Source: Methylomonas sp.
Lineage (GTDB): Bacteria > Pseudomonadota > Gammaproteobacteria > Methylococcales > Methylomonadaceae
Assembly: GCA_026990815.1 (NCBI GenBank)
Contig: JALXCS010000028.1
Span: 1-8,956 of the forward strand
Length of the DNA: 8,956 nucleotides
Direction: 5' to 3'
The notes under the pieces were generated by a model that saw nothing but the letters and a program-made list of their open reading frames with translations, ran no database searches and had not been told where the DNA came from. Positions 1 through 6,945 of the stretch are shown one piece after another. The stretch's first letter is position 1. Each line of letters starts with the position of its first letter. A program made the translations under genes and the position numbers.

Positions 1-27
1 TTGAAATTGAACTTTGTTTTTACTCAT
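1..27 (-). CDS. Probable IS1595-family transposase, 5' end only (partial at window edge)
   Basis: Nine codons on the minus strand start at an ATG (bases 25-27) and read MSKNKVQFQ before the window ends. A textbook Shine-Dalgarno AGGAGG (complement of 34-39) lies 6 nt upstream, so this is a real translation start. The peptide resembles the N-terminus I recall for IS1595-family DDE transposases (M-[A/S]-K-N-K-V-Q-F-Q followed by K-G-L-S). The recognition rests on nine residues from memory, so the family is likely but not certain. The remainder, including the zinc-binding segment and the DDE catalytic core, would lie to the left. Confidence 0.55.
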
Positions 28-33
28 CGTCAG

Positions 34-39
34 CCTCCT
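34..39 (-). promoter_or_regulatory. Shine-Dalgarno of the transposase-like gene
   Basis: The minus strand carries AGGAGG six bases before the ATG at 27. This is a perfect anti-16S match, and it supports the very short coding stretch at the left edge as a true gene start. Confidence 0.6.
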
Positions 40-109
40 GGTTTCTCAAAGAGTTATGCTCATCTTTTCGACTTTAGAATTGGCTGATGGTTCTACGTAA
101 TCAGGAATT

Positions 110-231
110 AATTTAACAACTGACTTGCTTTTTTATCCGCTTTCCACGTTACATAAACAGTTTCATAGCTTGCTATGCGCCTGTTTGTGTGCCTCGAATG
201 CGAATAAAAATTCTGCGTCAGTTGTTAAATT
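110..231. repeat. Long imperfect palindrome with perfect 15-bp inverted arms
   Basis: The outer arms are AATTTAACAACTGAC (110-124) and GTCAGTTGTTAAATT (217-231), perfect reverse complements. The interior is also self-complementary: TTTTTATCCGC (130-140) pairs with GCGAATAAAAA (200-210) with one mismatch; ACATAAACAG (151-160) pairs with CTGTTTGTGT (181-190) with one G-T wobble; and CATAGC (164-169) pairs with GCTATG (172-177) around a 2-base loop. The whole 122 bp could therefore fold into one long interrupted hairpin. It contains no gene. It may be a MITE-like or other small palindromic repeat, a structured insertion target, or two IS ends back to back. A reading as an integron attC site was considered and thought less likely. 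Confidence 0.7.
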
Positions 232-587
232 TATTTTGAGAGGGAGAGCACTCCTTAACTCCGTAATAGCAAGTCGGCCGTGAAAAAACCAATACTTTGT
301 TATTTTTAGGATCTACTAACTACTTTCAATCCGAAATAAAATGTCTGCCATGCTTGTAATTTTGTATGAACCAAAGCATACTACTTTATCCGTGCCGATT
401 TAAAGGTGTAGGGATTTACAATCTCTCCCATCGAGAACATTAAGCCTGAAGCGATTTTGCTACAGGCCTTTTTTATTTATAACGCTCTTTTTTTATAAAA
501 AGGAGGCTATCATCTCACTACTGTTGTCTCCCTCTTTCTACTTGAAATAATTTTCGACTGCTCCGTGTTAATGCTAATCAACCAACG
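232..587. other. Intergenic stretch without a convincing gene
   Basis: About 350 bases separate the palindrome from the terminator of the yggS-sirB2 unit. I see no open frame with both a start and a Shine-Dalgarno. The longest start-to-stop frame noticed here is 20 codons (starting near 340, reading MSAMLVILYEPKH and on to VPI), with no recognisable similarity and no ribosome site. No tRNA-like T-arm or cloverleaf was seen. A GGAGG at about 501-505 is not followed by a usable ATG. The only clear structure is the plus-strand terminator-like hairpin at 444-474, which suggests that a short transcript, or the remnant of a former gene, ends there. Confidence 0.5.
444..474 (+). terminator. Orphan intrinsic terminator-like hairpin
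   Basis: GCCTG (444-448) pairs with CAGGC (463-467). After one unpaired A on each side, AGC (450-452) pairs with GCT (459-461) around a six-base loop. The hairpin is followed by C and six Ts (469-474) and further T-rich sequence. The shape is that of a plus-strand Rho-independent terminator, yet no coding gene precedes it in the window on that strand. It may end a small RNA transcribed from somewhere in 232-443, or be left over from a gene disrupted by the nearby mobile element. Confidence 0.5.
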
Positions 588-626
588 AAAAAGCAAGTGG
601 TTATTAGTCTATCTATACCCACTTGC
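588..626 (-). terminator. Intrinsic terminator of the yggS-sirB2 unit
   Basis: On the minus strand, 13 bases beyond the stop codon of the SirB2-family gene, GCAAGTGG (complement of 619-626) pairs perfectly with CCACTTGC (complement of 593-600). The 18-base loop can add a further TAT/ATA pairing. The stem is followed directly by TTTTT (complement of 588-592), the expected layout for factor-independent termination of leftward transcription. Confidence 0.75.
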
Positions 627-638
627 CAATTGTTTTAC

Positions 639-1001
639 TCACATAAAAAATAGCGGGTTTTTACTGATTGCAACTACCATGATATATGAAAAACATGCTA
701 TTGCAGCAGTAAATGCTAACCACCGTCTTTTTCCCAAGCTATGCATAGTCAATATTCCAAAACCAATATAAAAAATCAAAATTACTAATTTTCCGATCAG
801 CCAATCGTGTTGTGCTGATAACCATTGACCTTTGATAACTAATATTATGCCGCTAATAATTAGCAAGGTATCAAGAACGTGGGGAGCAATTTTTAACCAT
901 TTCTTTAGCAAAACATCCGGTTTAACTTCTGACAGAACCGCACGGCTAATGAAACTGAATAAAGAAAACAACACTAAAAATATATGAATGAACTTGAACA
1001 T
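639..1001 (-). CDS. SirB2-family integral membrane protein
   Basis: A 120-residue, very hydrophobic protein with four predicted transmembrane helices at about residues 4-23, 40-57, 67-88 and 92-112. Features typical of the SirB2 family are the start MFKFIHI with a helix ending in an Arg (R20), the segment APHVLDTLLIISG (39-51) opening the second helix, and WLIGKL at the start of the third. The family was named for a Salmonella locus linked to invasion gene expression, but its molecular role is not established, so no function is assigned. The frame extends upstream to a TTG at 1025. I chose the ATG at 1001 because it begins the family-like sequence and the TTG has its only purine-rich stretch pressed against it. 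No clear ribosome site precedes either start. It lies 64 bp after yggS on the same strand and is probably cotranscribed with it. Confidence 0.7.
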   Translation of the reverse strand: MFKFIHIFLVLFSLFSFISRAVLSEVKPDVLLKKWLKIAPHVLDTLLIISGIILVIKGQWLSAQHDWLIGKLVILIFYIGFGILTMHSLGKRRWLAFTAAIACFSYIMVVAISKNPLFFM

Positions 1002-1065
1002 AAATTGAAATTTAATTTTTTGCAATTCTCATTGAAATTGGAAAGATTCATGAACCAATCATAAT

Positions 1066-1746
1066 TCAATATTTCCTTCTCCCAAATATTGCAGTCCCTA
1101 TCCTGACAATTGTCGCTCCTTCTGCAATTGCTGCGTCCAAATCACCACTCATACCATAAGAAAAAGTTGTCATTTCTTCCCGACCAAGCTTGCCTACTGC
1201 CTGATTTAACATTTGATAAGGCTTTCTTTGTAAATCATACTCTAACTGCGGAGACGGTATTGCCATCACCCCGCATAATTTTAAATTCGGCAAGATTTCT
1301 ACTTGCTTAACCAACTCAGGCAAATCAGAAATAGACATACCAGATTTAGTTACTTCATTACTGACATTAACCTGTAAACAAATATTTAATGGCGGTAGAT
1401 TTTCAGGCCTTTGTTGACTCAGCCGTTTTGCTATTTTTAATCGATCAACACTGTGAACCCAATTAAAACAAGCTGCAATGGATTTGGTTTTATTTGATTG
1501 AATGGGACCAATAAAATGCCAGGTAATCTGGTAAGCCCCTAACTGCCACTGCTTCATCAAGGCTTCCTGAAGATAACTTTCACCAAAATGGCGCTGCCCT
1601 AATTGGTAAAGTGCACTGACTTTATCAGCAGACTGGGTCTTGCTGACGGCCAATAATTTTACACTACCCGGCTCCCTGCCACTGGCAAGTTCGGCCGCTT
1701 TGATTTTTGATTGAACCTTGGAAAAATTTTTAAAAATTGATGTCAT
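1066..1746 (-). CDS. yggS: YggS/PROSC-family pyridoxal 5'-phosphate homeostasis protein
   Basis: A cytoplasmic single-domain PLP-binding protein of the alanine-racemase-like TIM-barrel fold. It is not known to be an enzyme; it binds PLP and affects vitamin B6 and amino/keto-acid balance. With the chosen start it is 226 residues, and the PLP Schiff-base lysine is K36 in LLAVSK, matching Escherichia coli YggS without a gap. Other family signatures are GQRHFGESY, WHFIGPIQSNK, the NICLQVNVSNE strand with K after it, GVMAIPS, and the C-terminal phosphate-binding region MSGDLDAAIAEG followed by VRIGTAIFG. The frame extends in-frame to ATGs at 1752 and 1809. The longest version adds a cysteine/aromatic-rich tail (PCLCFF) unlike the family and would run into the intergenic region shared with pilT, so I reject it. 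It is divergent from pilT, a recurrent arrangement in gammaproteobacteria; the frequent downstream partner proC is replaced here by the SirB2-family gene. Confidence 0.93.
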   Translation of the reverse strand: MTSIFKNFSKVQSKIKAAELASGREPGSVKLLAVSKTQSADKVSALYQLGQRHFGESYLQEALMKQWQLGAYQITWHFIGPIQSNKTKSIAACFNWVHSVDRLKIAKRLSQQRPENLPPLNICLQVNVSNEVTKSGMSISDLPELVKQVEILPNLKLCGVMAIPSPQLEYDLQRKPYQMLNQAVGKLGREEMTTFSYGMSGDLDAAIAEGATIVRIGTAIFGRRKY

Positions 1747-1752
1747 GCGCAT

Positions 1753-1872
1753 ATTAAACACCACAGCTTCAAAAAAACAAAGACATGGTCTATGTTTTAG
1801 GTAATACATTGTTGCTGTTCGCCGCTTACTGGCTGAATAGCCAATACATCATCAACAAATTTTGGGGAATTT
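1753..1872. promoter_or_regulatory. Divergent yggS/pilT promoter region
   Basis: With the short yggS start, about 120 bases separate the two divergent genes and must hold promoters in both directions. I could not pick out convincing -35/-10 pairs. A small hairpin, TGGCT (1830-1834) with AGCCA (1839-1843), lies in it. The sequence GGGGAA at 1864-1869, a few bases before the ATG at 1873, is the ribosome site of pilT. Confidence 0.4.
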
Positions 1873-2910
1873 ATGGATATCGCAGAATTACTGGCTTTTT
1901 CAGTAAAAAATAGTGCTTCGGATTTACATTTATCCGCTGGTTTACCACCAATGATACGGGTGGATGGAGATATTCGTCGAATTAATATTCCTGCCCTGGA
2001 TCATAAAGAAGTGCATGCGCTGATTTATGACATCATGAATGACAAGCAAAGACGTGATTATGAAGAATTCCTTGAAACTGATTTTTCATTTGCTTTGCCT
2101 GGTGTGGCTCGATTTCGTGTCAATGCTTTTAATCAAGAACGTGGCGCCGGGGCAGTTTTCAGGACCATTCCATCAAAAATTTTATCTCTTGAGGATCTGG
2201 CCGCCCCCAAATTTTTTGAAGAACTCACTACCAAACCTCGTGGACTGGTATTGGTAACGGGTCCAACGGGTTCTGGTAAATCAACAACATTGGCAGCGAT
2301 GATTAACCATATCAATGTTAATACCTATGCCCATATCTTAACAGTCGAAGACCCGATTGAATTTGTTCATGAAAGCCAGAAATGTTTGATCAATCAAAGA
2401 GAAGTCCACCGGGATACTCATGGCTTTAATGAGGCTCTGCGATCTGCATTACGTGAAGACCCGGATGTTATTCTGGTGGGCGAAATGCGTGACCTTGAAA
2501 CCATTCGCCTTGCCATGACTGCTGCAGAAACCGGGCACCTGGTTTTTGGTACCCTGCATACCACATCTGCAGCTAAAACCATTGACCGGATTATCGATGT
2601 GTTCCCTGCTGCAGAAAAAGACATGATCAGAGCTATGCTTTCGGAATCATTGCAAGCCGTTATTTCACAAACCTTATTAAAAAAAATTGGCGGTGGCCGA
2701 ATTGCCGCTCATGAAATCATGGTTGGTACTCCCGCCATTAGAAACCTGATTAGAGAAGCCAAAGTCGCCCAAATGTATTCAGCCATTCAAACCGGACGCA
2801 AAGAAGGCATGCAAACACTCGACCAAAACCTTAAAGAATTAGTTGATCAAGGCAAAATTACTTCTAAAACCGCCATGGTCAAAGCTGTCAATAAAGATAT
2901 GTTCCGATAG
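1873..2910 (+). CDS. pilT: Type IV pilus retraction ATPase PilT
   Basis: A 345-residue cytoplasmic hexameric AAA-like secretion ATPase that powers pilus retraction and so twitching motility, surface sensing and DNA uptake. It has an N-terminal PAS-like domain (about 1-100) followed by the RecA-like core. Visible motifs are Walker A GPTGSGKST (130-138, K136), the Asp box TVEDPIEF (157-164) with catalytic E163, Walker B VILVGE (199-204, E204), and the His box GHLVFGTLHT (221-230) with H222 and H229. The C-terminal AIRNLIRE motif (288-295), specific to PilT and required for retraction, is intact. Length and the numbering of E163 and E204 agree with Pseudomonas aeruginosa PilT. The start is supported by GGGGAA just upstream and by the family-like MDIAELLAFSV N-terminus. 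It is first in an operon with pilU, 11 bp downstream. Confidence 0.97.
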   Translation: MDIAELLAFSVKNSASDLHLSAGLPPMIRVDGDIRRINIPALDHKEVHALIYDIMNDKQRRDYEEFLETDFSFALPGVARFRVNAFNQERGAGAVFRTIPSKILSLEDLAAPKFFEELTTKPRGLVLVTGPTGSGKSTTLAAMINHINVNTYAHILTVEDPIEFVHESQKCLINQREVHRDTHGFNEALRSALREDPDVILVGEMRDLETIRLAMTAAETGHLVFGTLHTTSAAKTIDRIIDVFPAAEKDMIRAMLSESLQAVISQTLLKKIGGGRIAAHEIMVGTPAIRNLIREAKVAQMYSAIQTGRKEGMQTLDQNLKELVDQGKITSKTAMVKAVNKDMFR

Positions 2911-2921
2911 AAGGTAAGTCT

Positions 2922-4058
2922 ATGGATTTTAATCAACTTCTCGACTATATGGTCGAAAAAAAAGCTTCTGACCTGTTTATTACTGCTGGGCGGGCACCAT
3001 CTTTAAAAGTCGATGGAAAAATGCAGGAATTAGGAAAACAGGCTTTAACGCCGGAACAATCCCTATCGATTGTACAAAGCATCATGAATCAAAAACAAAA
3101 GGATGAGTTTGAGCATACCAAGGAATGTCAGTTTGCCATCAGCCGTGAAAATATGGGGCGATTCAGGGTCAGTGCTTTTACTCAAAGGGATGCAGCCGGC
3201 ATGGTTCTCAGACGAATTGAAACCACAATCCCCCAAGCTGATGAACTACATTTGCCTCCAATTTTGAAAGACTTAATCATGGAAAAACGTGGCCTGGTTA
3301 TTTTTGTTGGTGCCACAGGAACTGGTAAATCAACTTCCTTAGCTGCTTTGATTCGTCACCGCAATGAAAATAGTTCAGGTCATATTATCACCATTGAAGA
3401 TCCACTGGAATTTGTTCACCCTCACCTTGGCTGTATTATTACCCAACGGGAAGTCGGCATGGATACCGAATCTTACGAAGTCGCTTTAAAAAACACTTTG
3501 CGCCAGGCACCTGATGTGATTTTAATCGGTGAAATCAGGACGAGAGATACGATGCAAAATGCGATAACTTTTGCTGAAACCGGTCATCTGTGCCTTGCAA
3601 CTTTACATGCAAATAATGCTAATCAAGCAATTGACCGAATTTTGCATTTCTTTCCCGAAGAAATGCACAGTCAGCTATTTATGGATTTGTCACTGAATCT
3701 TCGTGGCATCGTAGCACAACAGTTAATTAAAAGGGCCGATGGTGAAGGCCGTTACCCTGCAATTGAAATTCTGCTTAATACCCCTTTGGTTTCAGATATG
3801 ATTCGCAAAGGCGAAGTTCACACCCTGAAAGAATTGATGAAACAATCCAGAGAGCATGGTATGCAAACTTTCGATCAGGCGCTTTACGATTTGTATGTGG
3901 CAGGCAAAATCAGTTATGAAGACGCCCTTAATTCTGCAGATTCAAGAAATGAAATTCGCCTAATGATTAAACTGGGGGCTGAAACAGCAAATCCAATTGG
4001 CGAAATTGGAGGAATGCATCTTGCCGAAGACGAAGATCAAGGGAATACAATGGTTTAA
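2922..4058 (+). CDS. pilU: Type IV pilus PilT-dependent accessory retraction ATPase PilU
   Basis: A 378-residue paralogue of PilT that works with PilT in pilus retraction under load; in studied species it cannot drive retraction alone when PilT is absent. Motifs are Walker A GATGTGKST (130-138, K136), the Asp box TIEDPLEF (157-164), Walker B VILIGE (199-204), and the His box GHLCLATLHA (221-230). These sit at exactly the same residue numbers as in the neighbouring PilT, so the two are collinear through the core. The C-terminal region differs: the AIRNLIRE position reads LVSDMIRKGE, and an extra acidic tail (about 353-378, AEDEDQ) is present, as expected for PilU. AAGGT at 2911-2915 is the ribosome site. 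The short gap to pilT implies cotranscription. Rightward transcription would end at the dyad at 4067-4092. Confidence 0.95.
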   Translation: MDFNQLLDYMVEKKASDLFITAGRAPSLKVDGKMQELGKQALTPEQSLSIVQSIMNQKQKDEFEHTKECQFAISRENMGRFRVSAFTQRDAAGMVLRRIETTIPQADELHLPPILKDLIMEKRGLVIFVGATGTGKSTSLAALIRHRNENSSGHIITIEDPLEFVHPHLGCIITQREVGMDTESYEVALKNTLRQAPDVILIGEIRTRDTMQNAITFAETGHLCLATLHANNANQAIDRILHFFPEEMHSQLFMDLSLNLRGIVAQQLIKRADGEGRYPAIEILLNTPLVSDMIRKGEVHTLKELMKQSREHGMQTFDQALYDLYVAGKISYEDALNSADSRNEIRLMIKLGAETANPIGEIGGMHLAEDEDQGNTMV

Positions 4059-4066
4059 AAGACCAA

Positions 4067-4092
4067 GAGGCCACAGCAAAATGCGTGGCCTC
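4067..4092. terminator. Dyad between converging pilU and fdhA, probable shared terminator
   Basis: GAGGCCAC (4067-4074) and GTGGCCTC (4085-4092) are perfect reverse complements. Inside, GC (4076-4077) can pair with GC (4083-4084) around AAAAT with one bulged A. On the minus strand the stem is followed by TTGGTCTTTT, giving a plausible U-rich tail for fdhA, 53 bases past its stop. On the plus strand (pilU) the tail is poor in T, so termination of pilU may be weaker or depend on another factor. Confidence 0.6.
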
Positions 4093-4144
4093 GGTATTGA
4101 GCTTATCACTCTAACATAACAATGATACTGCTTTGCTTGTTTGA

Positions 4145-6919
4145 CTAACCAATTCGTGGGGCCAACTGACCGCCCGGAGTTGCTTTAATGGCACAAAACT
4201 TGAATTCAGGTATTTTTGCTGATGGGTCTAATGCTTCATTGGTTAGCAAATTAGCACTGGCTTCATTGTAACAAAACGCCATAAACAGACAACCTTTCTG
4301 AATACCCAGTTCTGATCTGGCATAGGCCGTTATTTTTCCTCTTCGAGACTCCAGAGTAATTAATCCACCTGGCTCAACTCCCAACTCTTTCAAATCTTCA
4401 GGATGTATAGAAACAACTGGATCGGGTTCAATTGCATCCAAAGTGGTCGAATTACGAGTCATGCTTCCGGTATGCCAATGCTCTAGTTGACGTCCAGTGA
4501 TAAAAACGAATGGGTACTCCTGGTCAGGAAGTTCATCGGCATGAGTAAATTCAGCAGGTACAAATTTTCCTCTACCTGTTTCGGTCGGAAAATCCACGGT
4601 AAAAATAACTGGTGTTCCAGGATCACCTACATTTTCCAGAGGATAAGTCAGGGAGTCCTCCTTCTCCAATCTTTCCCAGGTCATTCCAGCAATGCTTGTC
4701 ATCGCCTGACGCATTTCGTTAAAAACATCTTCAGGGGCATTATAATTCCAGCCACATCCTAATCTATTGGCTATTTCCTGAATAACCCACAAATCCTGTC
4801 TAGCGTCTCCAGGTGGATTAACTGCTTGCCGCCCCATTTGAACACGACGGTCAGTATTGGAAAAAGTACCGTTTTTTTCATAAAACGCAGATGTCGGTAA
4901 AATCACATCGGCAAAACCGGCTGTTTCTGTCAGGAAAATGTCCTGGACAACCAGATGCTCTAATGCAACCAGAGCTTTACGGGCATGGTTTTGATTGGGG
5001 TCAGACATCGCCGGATTTTCGCCTTCAATATACATACCGAACAGCTCGTTATCCAAAATGGCATGAATCATTTCAACCGTTGTTAAACCTCGCTCAGGGT
5101 CCAGCTTAGTATTCCAAAGTTTTTCATATTTTTTCTGATACGTAGGGTCTTCAACCGGTTCATAATCAGGATAAACCATCGGAATCAATCCAACATCTGA
5201 AGCTCCTTGCACGTTATTTTGGCCTCGTAATGGATGAAGCCCAGTTCCCGGGCGACCAATCTGGCCTGTCATTAACGACAATGCTATTAAACATCTGGAA
5301 TTATCTGTACCATGAATATGCTGTGAAACTCCCATTCCCCAAAGAATCATTGATGCTTTGGACACCGCATAAAGCCTTGCAACTTCTCTTATAGTCTCTG
5401 GATCAACGCCACAAATAGGAGCGACCTTTTCCGGACTGTAGTTTTTTAAATGCGCCTGCATTGCAGAAAAACCTTCAGTCCTTGCCGCGATAAAATCATC
5501 ATTTTGCAAGCCTTCTTCCAGAATGACATGCATGATACCATTCAATAAAGCTACATCAGTATCAGGTCGAAATTGCAACACATGCGTAGCATATTTGGCA
5601 ATTGCAGTACGATTAGGGTCAATCAGAATAATTTTAGTGCCATTTTTGGCGGCATTTTTCATGAAGGTTGCGCCAACCGGGTGATTAACCGTTGGATTAG
5701 AACCGATAATAATAATGACTTCGGTCTTTTTGACATCTTCTACCGGATTGGAAACTGCTCCTGACCCCAGGCACTCCAGCAATGCAACGACTGAAGAAGC
5801 ATGGCAAAGCCGAGTACAGTGATCCACATTGTTAGAGCCAAAACCAGTTCTAATCAATTTTTGAAACAAATAGGCTTCTTCATTACTGCCCTTGGCCGAA
5901 CCCAAGCCAGCCAAGGCTTTTTTTCCTTTTTCATCTCGAATTTTTTTCAAGCCATTTGCTGCAAAATCAAGAGCTTCTTCCCAACTTGCCTCTCTGAACA
6001 CCTTGTCCAGATCATCCGGGTCAAGTAGTTCAGTGGTTTTAGCTACCCCTTCCCGTCTGATCAAAGGCTTTGTCAAGCGTAGAGGATTGTTGATATAGTT
6101 AAAGCCATAGCGCCCTTTTACGCAAAGCCTAAAATGATTAGTAAAACCATCACGGCCTTCGGTATAGAGTATTTTGTCATCTTTGACATGGTATTTGATA
6201 AGACAGCCAACACCACAATAGGGGCACGTTGAGTCAACAGTTTTATCGGCAACTTGCAATCCAACATTATTAGCTGGCATTAAGGCACCGGTAGGACAGG
6301 CCTGAACACACTCACCACAGGCCACACAACTGCTAATTCCCATTGGATCAGCAATATCAAAAACAATTTCAGAATGGGAGCCACGATTGGCATACCCGAT
6401 CACATCATTCATTTGCTCTTCACGGCAAGCCCGGACACAACGGGTACATTGGATACACGCATCAAGATTGACTGATATCGCCGGATGCGTCAAATCAGCT
6501 ACCGGCTGTTCCCGACTTTTAAAACGTGGCTGACCCACTCCCATTTTAGCAACCCACTGATCCAGTTCAGAATCAAGTTTATAAGGCGATTTTCCTTGCT
6601 CCGGCATATCTGAAAGCAGCAATTCCAGCACCATTTTTTGTGACTTGACAGCCCTTTCACTACTGGTCTGAATTCTCATTCCTTCCGTTGCTGAACGACA
6701 ACAAGAAGGTGCTAGAACCCGCTCCCCCTCTACTTCGACTACACAAGCTCGGCAATTTCCGTCCGGACGAAGATTATCTTTATAGCAAAGATGTGGAATT
6801 TCTTTTCCAAGACGTTTGGCGGTTTGTAAAATAGTTTCGCCTAGATAAGCAACTACGGCCTCTCCATCAAGGGTGAAACTGACTTGTTCTTTATTGATAT
6901 CTTTTGGATTGGCAACCAT
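4145..6919 (-). CDS. fdhA: NAD-dependent formate dehydrogenase, alpha (catalytic, molybdopterin) subunit
   Basis: A 924-residue cytoplasmic subunit that oxidises formate to CO2 at a Mo or W bis-MGD centre and passes electrons to the FMN subunit. Order of domains: a [2Fe-2S] domain (about 12-90) with C45, C56, C59 and C73 or C74; two [4Fe-4S] ferredoxin motifs, C155/158/161/165 and C198/201/204/208; a [4Fe-4S] site at the molybdopterin domain with C232, C235, C239 and C266, followed by K268; then the catalytic domain. NVDHCTRLCH (364-373) places C372 where E. coli FdhF has selenocysteine, followed by H373, so this is the Cys form. R565 in LRGQNNVQG matches the conserved active-site arginine. 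The molybdopterin dinucleotide-binding domain closes the chain (about 803-915). The His-Cys3 ligands of NuoG and FdsA are missing between 75 and 154. The gene begins 26 bp after fdhB, with AGAGA as a modest ribosome site. The bound metal cannot be read from sequence. Symbol usage varies (fdhA, fdh1A, fdsA). Confidence 0.93.
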   Translation of the reverse strand: MVANPKDINKEQVSFTLDGEAVVAYLGETILQTAKRLGKEIPHLCYKDNLRPDGNCRACVVEVEGERVLAPSCCRSATEGMRIQTSSERAVKSQKMVLELLLSDMPEQGKSPYKLDSELDQWVAKMGVGQPRFKSREQPVADLTHPAISVNLDACIQCTRCVRACREEQMNDVIGYANRGSHSEIVFDIADPMGISSCVACGECVQACPTGALMPANNVGLQVADKTVDSTCPYCGVGCLIKYHVKDDKILYTEGRDGFTNHFRLCVKGRYGFNYINNPLRLTKPLIRREGVAKTTELLDPDDLDKVFREASWEEALDFAANGLKKIRDEKGKKALAGLGSAKGSNEEAYLFQKLIRTGFGSNNVDHCTRLCHASSVVALLECLGSGAVSNPVEDVKKTEVIIIIGSNPTVNHPVGATFMKNAAKNGTKIILIDPNRTAIAKYATHVLQFRPDTDVALLNGIMHVILEEGLQNDDFIAARTEGFSAMQAHLKNYSPEKVAPICGVDPETIREVARLYAVSKASMILWGMGVSQHIHGTDNSRCLIALSLMTGQIGRPGTGLHPLRGQNNVQGASDVGLIPMVYPDYEPVEDPTYQKKYEKLWNTKLDPERGLTTVEMIHAILDNELFGMYIEGENPAMSDPNQNHARKALVALEHLVVQDIFLTETAGFADVILPTSAFYEKNGTFSNTDRRVQMGRQAVNPPGDARQDLWVIQEIANRLGCGWNYNAPEDVFNEMRQAMTSIAGMTWERLEKEDSLTYPLENVGDPGTPVIFTVDFPTETGRGKFVPAEFTHADELPDQEYPFVFITGRQLEHWHTGSMTRNSTTLDAIEPDPVVSIHPEDLKELGVEPGGLITLESRRGKITAYARSELGIQKGCLFMAFCYNEASANLLTNEALDPSAKIPEFKFCAIKATPGGQLAPRIG

Positions 6920-6945
6920 GATATTAGTCTCTGAATTGATCGTTG

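Larger units (their letters stand above)
1..124 (-). mobile_element. Probable end of an insertion sequence (IS1595-like); outer boundary uncertain
   Basis: This is the 5' part of the putative transposase plus its upstream leader. I could not identify the element's terminal inverted repeat with confidence, because the opposite end lies outside the window. One possible boundary is the arm at 110-124, which reads GTCAGTTGTTAAATT toward the transposase; an inverted copy of the same 15 bases occurs at 217-231. If that arm is the terminus, the element ends at 124; otherwise it ends somewhere between 45 and 110. The strand given is that of the transposase. Confidence 0.3.

Noticed and set aside
110..231. 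Integron attC recombination site
   Set aside because: ATTTAAC (111-117) and GTTAAAT (224-230) match the RYYYAAC and GTTRRRY core boxes, and the length is in range. However, the pairing continues perfectly for 15 bp where an attC should have an unpaired central spacer, and no integrase, cassette gene or second attC is present.
340..402. 20-codon plus-strand frame before the orphan terminator
   Set aside because: No Shine-Dalgarno, very short, and no recognisable sequence. It cannot be supported as a gene.
565..771. Possible 68-residue plus-strand protein
   Set aside because: It overlaps the minus-strand terminator and the 3' end of the SirB2-family gene, has no ribosome site and resembles no family; it is an antisense shadow.
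1747..1809. Longer N-terminus for YggS from the ATG at 1809
   Set aside because: The additional residues are unlike the family and would cover most of the divergent promoter region. The start at 1746 aligns with E. coli YggS with the lysine at 36.
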